Source: JACPLA01 sp964602055 (GTDB taxonomy: Bacteria > Bacteroidota > Ignavibacteria > UBA10030). From it: a DNA stretch of 31,992 nucleotides. Both the position numbers and the translations under genes were made by a program. The notes beneath the pieces were generated by a model. That model was not told the origin of the DNA. It did not search any database and saw only the letters and a program-made list of their open reading frames with translations. Of the stretch, positions 7,947 through 16,561 are shown piece after piece. The stretch covers positions 1 to 31,992 of the forward strand of contig CAZRPU010000023.1 of the NCBI GenBank assembly GCA_964602055.1, written 5' to 3'. Positions within the stretch are counted from its first letter, which is position 1. The number at the start of each line of letters is the position of its first letter.

Positions 7947-8555
7947 TTAGTATTGAAAACCCAGGCTGATGCTAAAGCCGGACGGATTCACCGTGAAGGG
8001 GTGCGGGCCCACCGCATCATCTTTCTTCGAGGCAAAAATGAACTTTGGCTCGACAAAGACCTTCCCGACCAGTCCCCTGAAGAACACCGTCAGAAAGAGG
8101 TTGCCCCCGTTTTTGGAATCGGATTGAGGCGTCAACGAGCCGCCGAGCAATCCGCCCGTGGTTGCCCGGTAATCTACGGAATAGAAGTAGAGATAATATC
8201 CGGCACCGGCGCCGAGATACCCGCGCGCCTCCGCGTCCGCCACGTCAAACACCTTGTACGCAGCCCCCGCCCCGATGGGAATCAGCACGATTTGCTGCCT
8301 CGTGATATCGGGCTTGGGGTCTTTGTAGAAATTGAAGGACTGTTTGAGGTACAGGTCGGCACTCAGATTCAGGAAGAAATCGTAATGAACGAATTCTGTA
8401 ATTCCGTCGGCCCCGATCACGATCCCGTTGTTCAGCCCCCGGTCAGGGCTGTAGAAGCCGATTTTTCCGCTGTATTGCTGCCGAACGTTCTGCGCTCGAG
8501 CCCTTTCACCGCATACGGCGAGAAACAGTCCGACCACCAGCACGAGTGTTTTCAT
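7947..8555 (-). CDS. Probable outer-membrane beta-barrel protein
   Basis: A 202-aa protein with a clear signal peptide (MKTLVLVVGLFLAVCGERARA, cleavage probably after ARA near residue 21). The mature part has alternating hydrophobic, Gly- and aromatic-rich stretches such as YLGAGAGYYLYFYSVDY and ends SISLGFQY. A C-terminal aromatic residue is typical of outer-membrane barrels. I do not recognise a specific family; an opacity-type or porin-like 8-strand barrel fits best. AGGAGG lies 8 bases before the ATG at 8555. It lies 35 bases from both neighbours, so it is probably in the same transcript. Confidence 0.65.
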   Translation of the reverse strand: MKTLVLVVGLFLAVCGERARAQNVRQQYSGKIGFYSPDRGLNNGIVIGADGITEFVHYDFFLNLSADLYLKQSFNFYKDPKPDITRQQIVLIPIGAGAAYKVFDVADAEARGYLGAGAGYYLYFYSVDYRATTGGLLGGSLTPQSDSKNGGNLFLTVFFRGLVGKVFVEPKFIFASKKDDAVGPHPFTVNPSGFSISLGFQY

Positions 8556-8590
8556 GGCGTATGCCTCCTCTCAAGTAATTGTTGCGCTCT

Positions 8591-9190
8591 CTACACAAGG
8601 TACTTCACAACGACAAATCCCAGGACAAGAAGAACGACGAAGACAAGAGTCAGCACCTCGAAATACTTGTCTATGACAGGTTTGATTTTCGCTCCGAAGA
8701 AGAAGAACAATGCGGCGACAAGAAAGAACCGTGCAGGCCTGCTCAGTGCGGATGCATAGACAAGCGTGGCAAAGGAAACATGGAAGGCCCCGGCTGCAAT
8801 GGTAAAAACCTTGTACGGGATAGGGGTGAACCCGGCGATGGCAATGGCCGAAAAAGCATTCCGTTCATACAACACCTTCACCGCTTCATATTGGTCCTGG
8901 AGGGAATAGAATTCGATGATCTTACGTCCCACCATATCATAGAACTCCAGGCCAATCACGTAGCCCAGCATTCCTCCGAGGACCGAGCCCACGGAGCAGA
9001 TGAAGGCGTAGCGGAAGGCCTTTGCCGGTATAGCAACGGCGAGAGCAATGAGCAGAACATCCGGGGGAATGGGAAAAAAGGACGATTCGGCGAGGGCAAT
9101 AAAGAACAGCGCCCATCCTGCGCCAGGCTTCTCCGCAAATGCTTCCACCCACGCCTTGAGATCTCTGATCCACTTCGAAAGTCTTTTCAA
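8591..9190 (-). CDS. YqaA/DedA-like membrane protein (SNARE-associated-type)
   Basis: A 199-aa integral membrane protein with several hydrophobic segments. SSFFPIPPDVLL near residue 36 and AGFTPIPYKVFTIAAGAF near 118 are the paired re-entrant motifs of the DedA/VTT-fold family, in particular its YqaA branch. Relatives are implicated in lipid transport and envelope homeostasis; the substrate of this one is unknown. The start is TTG at 9190 with CTGGAG four bases upstream. A gap of 97 bases separates it from the P1 peptidase; I see no gene in that gap. Confidence 0.82.
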   Translation of the reverse strand: MKRLSKWIRDLKAWVEAFAEKPGAGWALFFIALAESSFFPIPPDVLLIALAVAIPAKAFRYAFICSVGSVLGGMLGYVIGLEFYDMVGRKIIEFYSLQDQYEAVKVLYERNAFSAIAIAGFTPIPYKVFTIAAGAFHVSFATLVYASALSRPARFFLVAALFFFFGAKIKPVIDKYFEVLTLVFVVLLVLGFVVVKYLV

Positions 9191-9287
9191 TCGACTCCAG
9201 GGGAATTTCTAGGGTTTCATGAATATACAAAGAAGAGAGGAAAAATTGAAGGATCAGAAGCGACGGGGATCACATTGCGGTCGAGTT

Positions 9288-10226
9288 TCATTGCAAGGCA
9301 GGAACGCCCGGAATGCTTCTTGCGGCACGCGCGGCATTGCGGACGGACTGAGCAAGCAGGTGCGCGGAGAGTTCAGCCACAAGATCAAGGTCCGCGCTCA
9401 CTGTTCCGTTTGAGAGTGCAAAGGACACATCGCCGTCGTAGCTTGTGTGGACCGGAACAATGGACCTGGCGAAGCCATCGTGCATGCGCTGGCAAATTTT
9501 ATACAGTTCCAGTTTCGTCAGCTGCGCATTCGTAGCCATGACGGCAAGAGTGGTGTTGGACGATGCGAGAACTTTTCCCCTTGCAAATGTCCGGATGGGG
9601 TCGTTTGCTGCAAGAAATCCCTTTGCATTCCGGGCACCGGCAAGTATGCTTCCTTCCTCGTCAAGAATATCACCCACGGCATTCACCACAGCAAGGACGC
9701 CGACCTGCAGTGCACCCACGGAGCGCGACGCGGATCCGATTCCCCCCTTCATCCATGTCTTCTGCCCCGCCCACTTCCCCACCGTTGCTCCTGTACCTGC
9801 CCCCACATTTCCTTCTTCGACAGGGCCGGTCGTCGCCGCTTCACATGCTTTCCGCCCTTCCTCGGGACCCGGGCGGACATCGCTGCTGCCGACGTTCAGG
9901 TCAAAAACGACCGCGGCCGGAACGATCGGGACCTTCACCCACGGAGTTTGATATCCGATGTCATTTTTCGCCAGCCACTGCACAACACCATCGGCAGCTG
10001 CAAGTCCGAAGGCACTGCCCCCGGTGAGAAGGACCGCATGAACTTCCTGCATGGATTTTTCGGGCGCGAGCAATGCGAGTTCCCTGCTGCCGGGAGAGTT
10101 TCCCCTGACTTCTCCTGATGCACGCGTTCCCGGGGGACAGAGAATGACGGTACAACCCGTCATGTTCACCGTGTCAGTATAATGACCGACTCTGAATCCC
10201 GGAATTGCCGTAATGGAAGAGTTCAT
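9288..10226 (-). CDS. P1 (DmpA/NylC-type) family peptidase
   Basis: A 312-aa N-terminal-nucleophile hydrolase of MEROPS family S58 and relatives (L-aminopeptidase D-Ala-esterase, nylon oligomer hydrolase). The start IPGFRVGHYTD, LLTGGSAFGLAAADGVVQWL at 66-85 and EEGNVGAGTGATVGKW are family hallmarks. The expected self-cleavage site is N224-T225 (ASSNTTLAVMATNA), which would expose Thr225 as nucleophile, as in NylC, rather than the Gly-Ser of DmpA. No signal peptide is seen, so it is probably cytosolic. The physiological substrate is unknown. It starts 22 bases after the methyltransferase gene. Confidence 0.88.
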   Translation of the reverse strand: MNSSITAIPGFRVGHYTDTVNMTGCTVILCPPGTRASGEVRGNSPGSRELALLAPEKSMQEVHAVLLTGGSAFGLAAADGVVQWLAKNDIGYQTPWVKVPIVPAAVVFDLNVGSSDVRPGPEEGRKACEAATTGPVEEGNVGAGTGATVGKWAGQKTWMKGGIGSASRSVGALQVGVLAVVNAVGDILDEEGSILAGARNAKGFLAANDPIRTFARGKVLASSNTTLAVMATNAQLTKLELYKICQRMHDGFARSIVPVHTSYDGDVSFALSNGTVSADLDLVAELSAHLLAQSVRNAARAARSIPGVPALQ

Positions 10227-10248
10227 AAGTGGCCGTTTCGATGCAGAT

Positions 10249-11043
10249 CTATTGCTTTTCTTTCTCCGACTTTTTCAGATGTGCCAGAATCACGCCGCAG
10301 GCAACACCGACGTTGAGCGACTCAGCCTTTCCAAATCTGGGAATTTTCACGACAGCGTCTGCGACAGCCCGGACTTCCTTGCTGACACCGCGGGCTTCAC
10401 TCCCGAAAACAACGACGTTTCGTCTCCCCCATTCCGCTTCTGTATAATCGAACTTGCCATCGCCGGAAAGCGCGATGACCGTAAATCCCGACTTCTTGAA
10501 TTCGGCCAGCTCCTTTGCCAGGTCGATCTTTTCCGCGGCAGGAACATGAAAGAGAGAGCCCACGGTCGAGCGGACCACCTTTTCGTTGTAGAGCTCGACG
10601 CATCCGTTTCCCAGCAGCATCAGGTCGCCGCCGAACCAATCGGTTGTCCGGAGCAGCGATCCGATATTCCCGGGATCGGCCACCGCATCTGCCGCAACAA
10701 CAAGCTTCGCGTTTTTCACATGCCGGTCCGACAATTCCATTTCCTTTTTTCTCACAACGGCTATTACACCCTGTGCGTGCACCGTGTCGGAGATTTGGTT
10801 CAGTTCAATGTCATTGAGCTCCTTGACCGGGATGTGGCGCTGGCGGACATCGGCGAGGATTCCTGCATAGTCCTCGTCTTCCAGAAATCTTGAGAGGACG
10901 TTGACGGATTCAACGTCAAACGGGGAATTCAGCACTTCCTTCAGCGCCCGCCACCCTTCCAAAAGGAACTTCCTTTCCGCCTGGCGGATTTTCTTCTGGG
11001 AGAGAGAGCGAAGGTACTTCACTTCATTTTTTGAAAGTCGCAT
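10249..11043 (-). CDS. TrmH/SpoU-family RNA 2'-O-methyltransferase
   Basis: A 264-aa SPOUT-fold, SAM-dependent RNA ribose methyltransferase. The N-terminal substrate-binding domain contains RKFLLEGWRALKEVL. The knotted catalytic domain has motif 1 DPGNIGSLLRTTDWFGGD, motif 2 VVFGSEARGVS, and motif 3 IPRFGKAESLNVGVACGVIL. This architecture matches RlmB and the 23S rRNA 2'-O-methyltransferases, but the target nucleotide cannot be deduced. The ATG at 11043 fits the family start (MRLSKNEVKYLRSL); the in-frame extension to 11160 is excluded because it overlaps the mutase gene. Confidence 0.92.
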   Translation of the reverse strand: MRLSKNEVKYLRSLSQKKIRQAERKFLLEGWRALKEVLNSPFDVESVNVLSRFLEDEDYAGILADVRQRHIPVKELNDIELNQISDTVHAQGVIAVVRKKEMELSDRHVKNAKLVVAADAVADPGNIGSLLRTTDWFGGDLMLLGNGCVELYNEKVVRSTVGSLFHVPAAEKIDLAKELAEFKKSGFTVIALSGDGKFDYTEAEWGRRNVVVFGSEARGVSKEVRAVADAVVKIPRFGKAESLNVGVACGVILAHLKKSEKEKQ

Positions 11044-11087
11044 AGAGATCACGCAAATAATGGAAAATCGGAAGAAGCGGCTGGACG

Positions 11088-12719
11088 CTACTCGTATTCT
11101 CCCCAGGCTTTCCTGAGGGTGTCCGAAATCTCGCCCACGGTTGCGTATGCTTCCACGCACGTGAGAATATACGGAATGAGATTGTCCTTTGACTTCGCTG
11201 CAGCTTCGAGTGCCTGAAGCCCCGAGAGTACGTTTGTGCGGTTCCGCTTTTCACGGACCGATGCAAGCCGCTCTATTTGTTTTGCCCGAAGTCCTTCGTC
11301 TATCCGGAGAATTTCCGGCTGCACGGATTCATCGATCTGGAATTCGTTGACGCCAACGATGACCTTCTCTTTCTTTTCAATTTCCTGCTGATAGATGTAG
11401 GCGCTTTTCGTAATCTCCGTCTGATAGAAGTTCTGCTCAATTGCTTTGACAGCGCCGCCCATGGAGTCAATCTTCCTGAGATACTCCCACACGCGGGATT
11501 CGATTTCATCCGTCAACGACTCGAGAAAATACGACCCTCCCAGGGGGTCGGGTGTGTCCGCAACGCCTGATTCATGCGCAATCACTTGCTGCGTGCGGAG
11601 AGCAAGCAGAACCGATTCCTCGGTCGGAAGGGCAAGCGCTTCATCTCTGGAATTCGTGTGGAGGGACTGGCATCCGCCAAGGACGGCTGCAAGAGCCTGC
11701 AGGGTCACCCGAACGACATTAGTATCGATTTGCTGCGCCGTGAGGGTAGATCCTCCCGTCTGTGCATGAAAGCGGAGTTTCATGGTTTCCGGGTTCTTCG
11801 CTTTGAACCGCTCTTTCATCATGCGTGCCCAAATGCGGCGCGACGCACGGAATTTTGCCACTTCTTCAAAGAAGTTGTTGTGCGAATTGAAGAAAAAGGA
11901 GATCTGCGATCCAAACGAATCCACATCGAGTCCTCTCGCGACGGCAGCCTGCACATAGGCGACCGCATTTGCGAGAGTAAAAGCGAGTTCCTGCACTGCC
12001 GTCGAGCCTGCCTCCCGGATGTGGTAGCCGCTGATCGAAATCGTATTCCAGCGCGGAAGATTGCTGCTGCACCATTCGAAGACATCTGTCACAAGTCTGA
12101 GCGACGGCCCCGGAGGATAGATATGCGTTCCGCGGGCTATGTATTCCTTGAGGATGTCATTCTGCACCGTACCGGAGAGTTTTTTCCAATCGGCTCCCTG
12201 TTTCCTGGCAACGGCGGCATACATGCACAGAAGAATGGCAGCCGTGGCGTTGATGGTCATCGAAGTCGTGACGCGCTGGACATCGATTCCTGCAAACAAC
12301 GTCTCCATGTCTGCAAGAGAATCGATTGCAACGCCCACCTTGCCTACTTCTCCTTCTGCCATGGGGTGGTCAGAATCATACCCCATCTGCGTTGGCAGAT
12401 CGAACGCCACTGAAAGCCCGGTTGTTCCCTGATCGATGAGATAGCGGTACCGCTTGTTTGATTCATCGGCGGTGCCGTAACCGGCATACTGCCGCATGGT
12501 CCAGAAGCGGCCGCGATACATCGTCGGATAGACCCCGCGGGTGTACGGTTCCTCGCCGGGGAATCCCAGCTGCTTCTCGTAGTCCAGGGGATCGGGTACA
12601 TACAGTTGTTCCACCGGAATTCCGGAATCGGTCACGAAGCGTTTCTTGCGCTGCTGAGTCTTCATTTCAGCGCTTCGCTTCTCCCACTGCTGTTTCAGAT
12701 CTGCTATCGAAGTACCCAT
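11088..12719 (-). CDS. Methylmalonyl-CoA mutase, large (catalytic) subunit without B12 domain
   Basis: A 543-aa TIM-barrel subunit of an adenosylcobalamin-dependent acyl-CoA mutase that interconverts methylmalonyl-CoA and succinyl-CoA. Characteristic segments include RQYAGYGTADESN (about 76-88), GLSVAFDLPTQMGYDSDHP and ILKEYIARGTHIYPP. Tyr78 and Arg196 align, by eye, with the residues that favour methylmalonyl- over isobutyryl-CoA. The protein ends LRKAWGEYE; the cobalamin-binding DXHXXG domain is absent and is not elsewhere in the window, so a separate small subunit must exist. The ATG at 12719 has AGGAG about 10 bases before it and lies four bases after the comEC stop. Confidence 0.92.
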   Translation of the reverse strand: MGTSIADLKQQWEKRSAEMKTQQRKKRFVTDSGIPVEQLYVPDPLDYEKQLGFPGEEPYTRGVYPTMYRGRFWTMRQYAGYGTADESNKRYRYLIDQGTTGLSVAFDLPTQMGYDSDHPMAEGEVGKVGVAIDSLADMETLFAGIDVQRVTTSMTINATAAILLCMYAAVARKQGADWKKLSGTVQNDILKEYIARGTHIYPPGPSLRLVTDVFEWCSSNLPRWNTISISGYHIREAGSTAVQELAFTLANAVAYVQAAVARGLDVDSFGSQISFFFNSHNNFFEEVAKFRASRRIWARMMKERFKAKNPETMKLRFHAQTGGSTLTAQQIDTNVVRVTLQALAAVLGGCQSLHTNSRDEALALPTEESVLLALRTQQVIAHESGVADTPDPLGGSYFLESLTDEIESRVWEYLRKIDSMGGAVKAIEQNFYQTEITKSAYIYQQEIEKKEKVIVGVNEFQIDESVQPEILRIDEGLRAKQIERLASVREKRNRTNVLSGLQALEAAAKSKDNLIPYILTCVEAYATVGEISDTLRKAWGEYE

Positions 12720-12723
12720 GGTC

Positions 12724-15117
12724 TCATGGCTCCTGCTTGCGCCAGGTTCTCTTCGTCCATTGTTGTCCATCGCTTTCCATCACCACTGCTCCTTCACGGT
12801 CTGTCCGCAAGACTTGAATGTCCCGTTCGGTCATCCGGCGGACAATGTCAGCTGATGGGTGGCCGAACTTGTTCTTCGTTGCGACTGAAATTATGGCAAA
12901 ATTCGGAGTGATGCTATTCAGAAATGGCAGCGATGAGCTCGTTGAACTCCCGTGATGGCCTGCCTTCAACACTTCGGCGTCGAGAAACGAGCCAAACTGC
13001 CTGTAAACAAGTTCCTCGGCCTCCGCTTCTGCATCCCCCGGCATGATCATCGAAGTGGCGCCGTACACCACTTTCAGAATAATGGAGCGGTTGTTGAAAT
13101 GCGTCACCGCCTTCCCCTCCAAAGGAGGTGGAAACAGGCAATACACTCTGACGTTCGGATCGGGTGAAACTTCTGTTCCGGCATTTGCCACCCGCCAGAT
13201 ACCGCGGCTCTGCACCAATGCACGCAGAGACCGGTGAGACGTCGACGCAATGAGAGAATCGGCCTCCACCACCATCCCCGCAGAAAACCTCTTCACGATC
13301 GATGGAATTCCCCCGACATGATCGCTGTGAGGATGGGAGATGATGATCCTGTCAATGTGCGTGATTCCCTGCCGCCGGAGAAACGGGGCAACGATGCGTT
13401 CCCCCGCATCAAACCCGGGTGTGTTCGGCCCGGCGTCGACGAGCATCGAGGTTCCGTTGGGAAACTTCAGGAAGAGGGCGTCTCCCTGTCCCACGTCGAG
13501 TGCGGTCACGCTCAGGACGTGAGATGAACCGGAAAAAATGTCCCGGACCACTGAACCGGTTCCGACGACAAGCAACCCCGCCACAACTCTTTTCAGGATC
13601 GGGCGCTTTCCGAGATTGAGTATTCCCGTGAGAAAGATGTAGAAGATGACTGCCGACACGATCGAAAAACCTGTTGTTTCGATCGAGGCAAACGGTACGG
13701 AAGAGGCGGCCTGAACAAAGCCAAGCAGGAATGTCACCAGTACATCGTTGAGGGCAGCATACGCTGCAGCGATCCAGACGGATACGGCCGAGGCTGCCAG
13801 GGTGAGGCAGCCCAGAATGAGATTCACTCCGACAAGGGGGACCACTACCAGGTTTGCCATAAGCGAAATAACGGAGAACCGTCCGAAGTAATATGCCGTG
13901 AAGGGAAGAGTTCCAAGCTGAGCTGAAAGAGAAACGGCAAAGAGTTTCAGAAGAGCATCCACCCCTTTGATCTCCTCGAAGCGCGCGGGGATTCGCTGAA
14001 TCAATGACTGCAGAATGGGATAGATCGCCACAATGGAGATGACCGCGGCAAAAGAGAGTTGAAAACCAACGTCATACAATTGGAGCGGATTGAAGAGAAG
14101 GACGAGGAACGCCGCCAGAGCAATTGAATTGTAGATATCGGCTTTGCGCTCGACGACCTGGCTGCCGAGAATGATGCATCCCATGATGGTCGCCCGGACA
14201 ATGGATGAGGACGAACCTGTGATCAGCATATAATAGATGAGGCCGAAGACCGTGAATGCAATCATCCAATACTTGGGCACTCTGCAAAATCCCAGGACCA
14301 GGTAGAGTGCCGTTGCGATCACCGCAACGTTCGAGCCTGAAACAGCAAGGATATGAATGGTCCCTGTTTGAACGAACGATTCTTTGAGTTCCGGCGAGAT
14401 TTCCCTTCGATCGCCGAAGAGCACTCCCCTCAGGAATGCCGCCTGTTGTTCACCATGCATGGCATCCAGGATCCTGCCGAATGCGGCGCGCTGGGCAGAA
14501 AACCACGCGATGGCATCCGGCGCTTTCCCTGAGGAGGGCGTGCCGATCGTATCGACCACCCAAAGGATGCCATCAATCTCTTGCAGTGACAGATAATTTC
14601 CATAGTCAAGCTCGCCCGGATTCCGAGCCCGCGGGAACTCCCCGATCACGGCCCGAAACACAACGGTACTCCCCGCCGGCCATCTCTCGCCTAGCGACCG
14701 AAAATTTCCTGCAGATGCAAAGGTCATGAGTCTCCGTTCAACCGAATCTGCTGCTCCAGCCCTGAGCATTTTCTCGGCGATGACGGTCAATCGGAAGGAT
14801 TTTCCCCGAAGGAAGGGCTCCTCTTCCACTGTTCCATAGACCGTCACGGTATCCGTCAACCCGGCCGACGAGATTCGGCGAACCACGGCCTCTTCCCTCT
14901 GAAGAGCGGCAGAAACCATTCCCAGAAGTACCACGGCGCACTGAAGAAGGACGGCGCCGGTGTTCCCGGGCACGCGCAGGAACGAGAGGAAGAGTGCTGC
15001 CAAAAATAAGACAGCGAGGATGCCAAACAGTGCGGAGAGAGAAACGGGAATGTCAGAAAGGAGTATTCCCCCGATGAGAAGCAACACAAAACGAAGTGCC
15101 GGTCGTTTGCGCAGCAC
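12724..15117 (-). CDS. comEC: ComEC/Rec2 family competence protein
   Basis: A 797-aa inner-membrane protein thought to form the DNA-uptake channel in natural transformation. The N-terminus has hydrophobic segments (about 9-70), then a soluble DUF4131-like domain (about 85-200). The competence domain begins at GVLFGDRREI, contains HILAVSGSNVAV (255-266), and has many membrane spans to about 525. A metallo-beta-lactamase-like domain follows, with DVGQGDALFL and HPHSDHVGG (HXHXDH at 595-600) and AGHHGSSTSSS, intact for metal binding. The start is GTG at 15117 after a G-rich GGGGGGA site. No other competence genes are nearby, so transformation ability is not shown. Confidence 0.93.
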   Translation of the reverse strand: MLRKRPALRFVLLLIGGILLSDIPVSLSALFGILAVLFLAALFLSFLRVPGNTGAVLLQCAVVLLGMVSAALQREEAVVRRISSAGLTDTVTVYGTVEEEPFLRGKSFRLTVIAEKMLRAGAADSVERRLMTFASAGNFRSLGERWPAGSTVVFRAVIGEFPRARNPGELDYGNYLSLQEIDGILWVVDTIGTPSSGKAPDAIAWFSAQRAAFGRILDAMHGEQQAAFLRGVLFGDRREISPELKESFVQTGTIHILAVSGSNVAVIATALYLVLGFCRVPKYWMIAFTVFGLIYYMLITGSSSSIVRATIMGCIILGSQVVERKADIYNSIALAAFLVLLFNPLQLYDVGFQLSFAAVISIVAIYPILQSLIQRIPARFEEIKGVDALLKLFAVSLSAQLGTLPFTAYYFGRFSVISLMANLVVVPLVGVNLILGCLTLAASAVSVWIAAAYAALNDVLVTFLLGFVQAASSVPFASIETTGFSIVSAVIFYIFLTGILNLGKRPILKRVVAGLLVVGTGSVVRDIFSGSSHVLSVTALDVGQGDALFLKFPNGTSMLVDAGPNTPGFDAGERIVAPFLRRQGITHIDRIIISHPHSDHVGGIPSIVKRFSAGMVVEADSLIASTSHRSLRALVQSRGIWRVANAGTEVSPDPNVRVYCLFPPPLEGKAVTHFNNRSIILKVVYGATSMIMPGDAEAEAEELVYRQFGSFLDAEVLKAGHHGSSTSSSLPFLNSITPNFAIISVATKNKFGHPSADIVRRMTERDIQVLRTDREGAVVMESDGQQWTKRTWRKQEP

Positions 15118-15138
15118 GTTCCCCCCAGATGTTTTTTC

Positions 15139-16044
15139 CTAGGTGTTCAAGATGGTTACCAGGGCAGGAGTCAGGTGGCTGAGATTCTTCACGCGCATGA
15201 TCAGATCTTTGCCGCCTGCACCGACAGCGATACAGGGAACAGGGTTTCGCGTATGCGTTTTCGTCGACAAGTCCTCGATATTCCCATGGTCGCTGATGAG
15301 GACAATGAGACATTTTGTGAGGTCGGAATGGTCAATCAGTCCCCCGAGGAACCCGTCGAAACGCTCCAGGACGTCGACGGCGAATTTCATATCCATGCTA
15401 TGGCCGGCATGATCGGTAAGCCAATATTCAAACAGGGTAAAATCGTGATGAGCGGCAATCGCGGCCAAATGCGCCCCTGCCTCCTCCGGACGGACGGTGT
15501 GGAGCTCGGGATAGCCAAGTTCCGGCCACCGTTCTCTCGTGATATCGGCAGATATGGCCGCATCGTTCCGAAGGGCTTCGATGGTCAACAACGGCACGCC
15601 CGACATGAGGCAGGAGAGCGTCGTTACGGTGAGGCGGCGCGTGCCGGACTGCGTGTACTCGAAGAACTGTTTCGGGAAGGCATTGGCGAAGATCACGCGT
15701 TTCCCTCGTTGAAGGAGCTGCCGAAAGATATTCTTCTCTTCGATGACGGGGCGAAGGTCGGTTGTCGGGTAGGGGCCAAAGTGCCTCCCGATTTTCTTCG
15801 ATGCATTGGTTCCCGTAAAAATTGCCGTTTGTCCTGTGCCGCTTTGAGGGAGGCCGGGGACGCCGAGCGTTGCGTTTACCGGAACAACGGCCGCTCGTGC
15901 CGTTGAGAGAGATTTCCTGCGGGAATGCGGCATGCCGCCGAGAAGAGTGCGAAGGGCAGGCATGGAGGCATGAAAGAGGGGATTGACTTCCTTGTCGTCT
16001 TTGCCAATGCCAACGCCGTCGAGAAACAGAAGAAGCACCCTCAT
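15139..16044 (-). CDS. Alkaline phosphatase/phosphoglycerate mutase-superfamily metalloenzyme
   Basis: A 301-aa member of the metalloenzyme fold shared by cofactor-independent phosphoglycerate mutase, phosphopentomutase and alkaline phosphatase. Metal-ligand motifs FLDGVGIG (D9), DHAGH, SDHGNIED and KTHTRNPVP are in the normal order. Ser68 in PQSGTGQTAIFTG aligns with the phosphorylated serine of the mutases. It is much shorter than iPGM (about 510) and lacks its inserted domain, so phosphoglycerate mutase activity is unlikely. The substrate is unknown. Its ATG overlaps the dtd stop (ATGA), pointing to coupled translation. Confidence 0.82.
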   Translation of the reverse strand: MRVLLLFLDGVGIGKDDKEVNPLFHASMPALRTLLGGMPHSRRKSLSTARAAVVPVNATLGVPGLPQSGTGQTAIFTGTNASKKIGRHFGPYPTTDLRPVIEEKNIFRQLLQRGKRVIFANAFPKQFFEYTQSGTRRLTVTTLSCLMSGVPLLTIEALRNDAAISADITRERWPELGYPELHTVRPEEAGAHLAAIAAHHDFTLFEYWLTDHAGHSMDMKFAVDVLERFDGFLGGLIDHSDLTKCLIVLISDHGNIEDLSTKTHTRNPVPCIAVGAGGKDLIMRVKNLSHLTPALVTILNT

Positions 16045-16526
16045 GAATCTTCTCCGGGATCGCGCAGCAGAACCTTACCGGGTTTGCTCTCTACGAGAAG
16101 GGTCACGGGCCCGTCGTTCACCAGTTCGACTTCCATCATTGCCCGGAAGACTCCCGTGGCGACTTTTTGGGGAGCAACCGCCTTCCGAAGTTCCGCAACG
16201 AAAATGTCATAGAGCTGCTCGGCGCGTTCGGGCGGCGCCGCCTCCGTATAGCCCGGACGGTTCCCTTTGCGCGTATCGGCATACAGAGTAAACTGGGAGA
16301 CGACCATGATCTCTCCTGCAACGTCCCGAACGGAGAGGTTCATCTTGCCTTCGGGATCATTGAAGATCCGCAGGGACGCGCAGCGGGTTGCCAGAGCCGA
16401 TGCCTCCTCTTCCTTGTCGTCTGTCTTGACGCCCAGCAGGATGAGCATGCCTGTGCCGATTGCGGATGTGGTGCGCCCTTCGATGGAAACAGAGCAGCGA
16501 CGAACGCGTTGGATCAGAGCACGCAT
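16041..16526 (-). CDS. dtd: D-aminoacyl-tRNA deacylase
   Basis: A 161-aa cytosolic proofreading enzyme that removes D-amino acids, and glycine from tRNA-Ala, from mischarged tRNA. Both active-site motifs of the dimeric DTD fold are intact: SQFTLYAD at 77-84 and NDGPVT (Gly-cisPro) at 137-142. The conserved start MRALIQRVRRCSV fixes the ATG at 16526; the 42-residue in-frame upstream extension is not part of the family. It follows prmC by 35 bases and overlaps the metalloenzyme gene by four. Confidence 0.96.
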   Translation of the reverse strand: MRALIQRVRRCSVSIEGRTTSAIGTGMLILLGVKTDDKEEEASALATRCASLRIFNDPEGKMNLSVRDVAGEIMVVSQFTLYADTRKGNRPGYTEAAPPERAEQLYDIFVAELRKAVAPQKVATGVFRAMMEVELVNDGPVTLLVESKPGKVLLRDPGEDS

Positions 16527-16561
16527 GAAATTCTCACATTGGGGGAAAACTCTTGGAGGGC

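Noticed and set aside
11044..11160. In-frame extension of the TrmH-type gene
   Set aside because: It overlaps the mutase coding region and has no family resemblance; the ATG at 11043 is normal.
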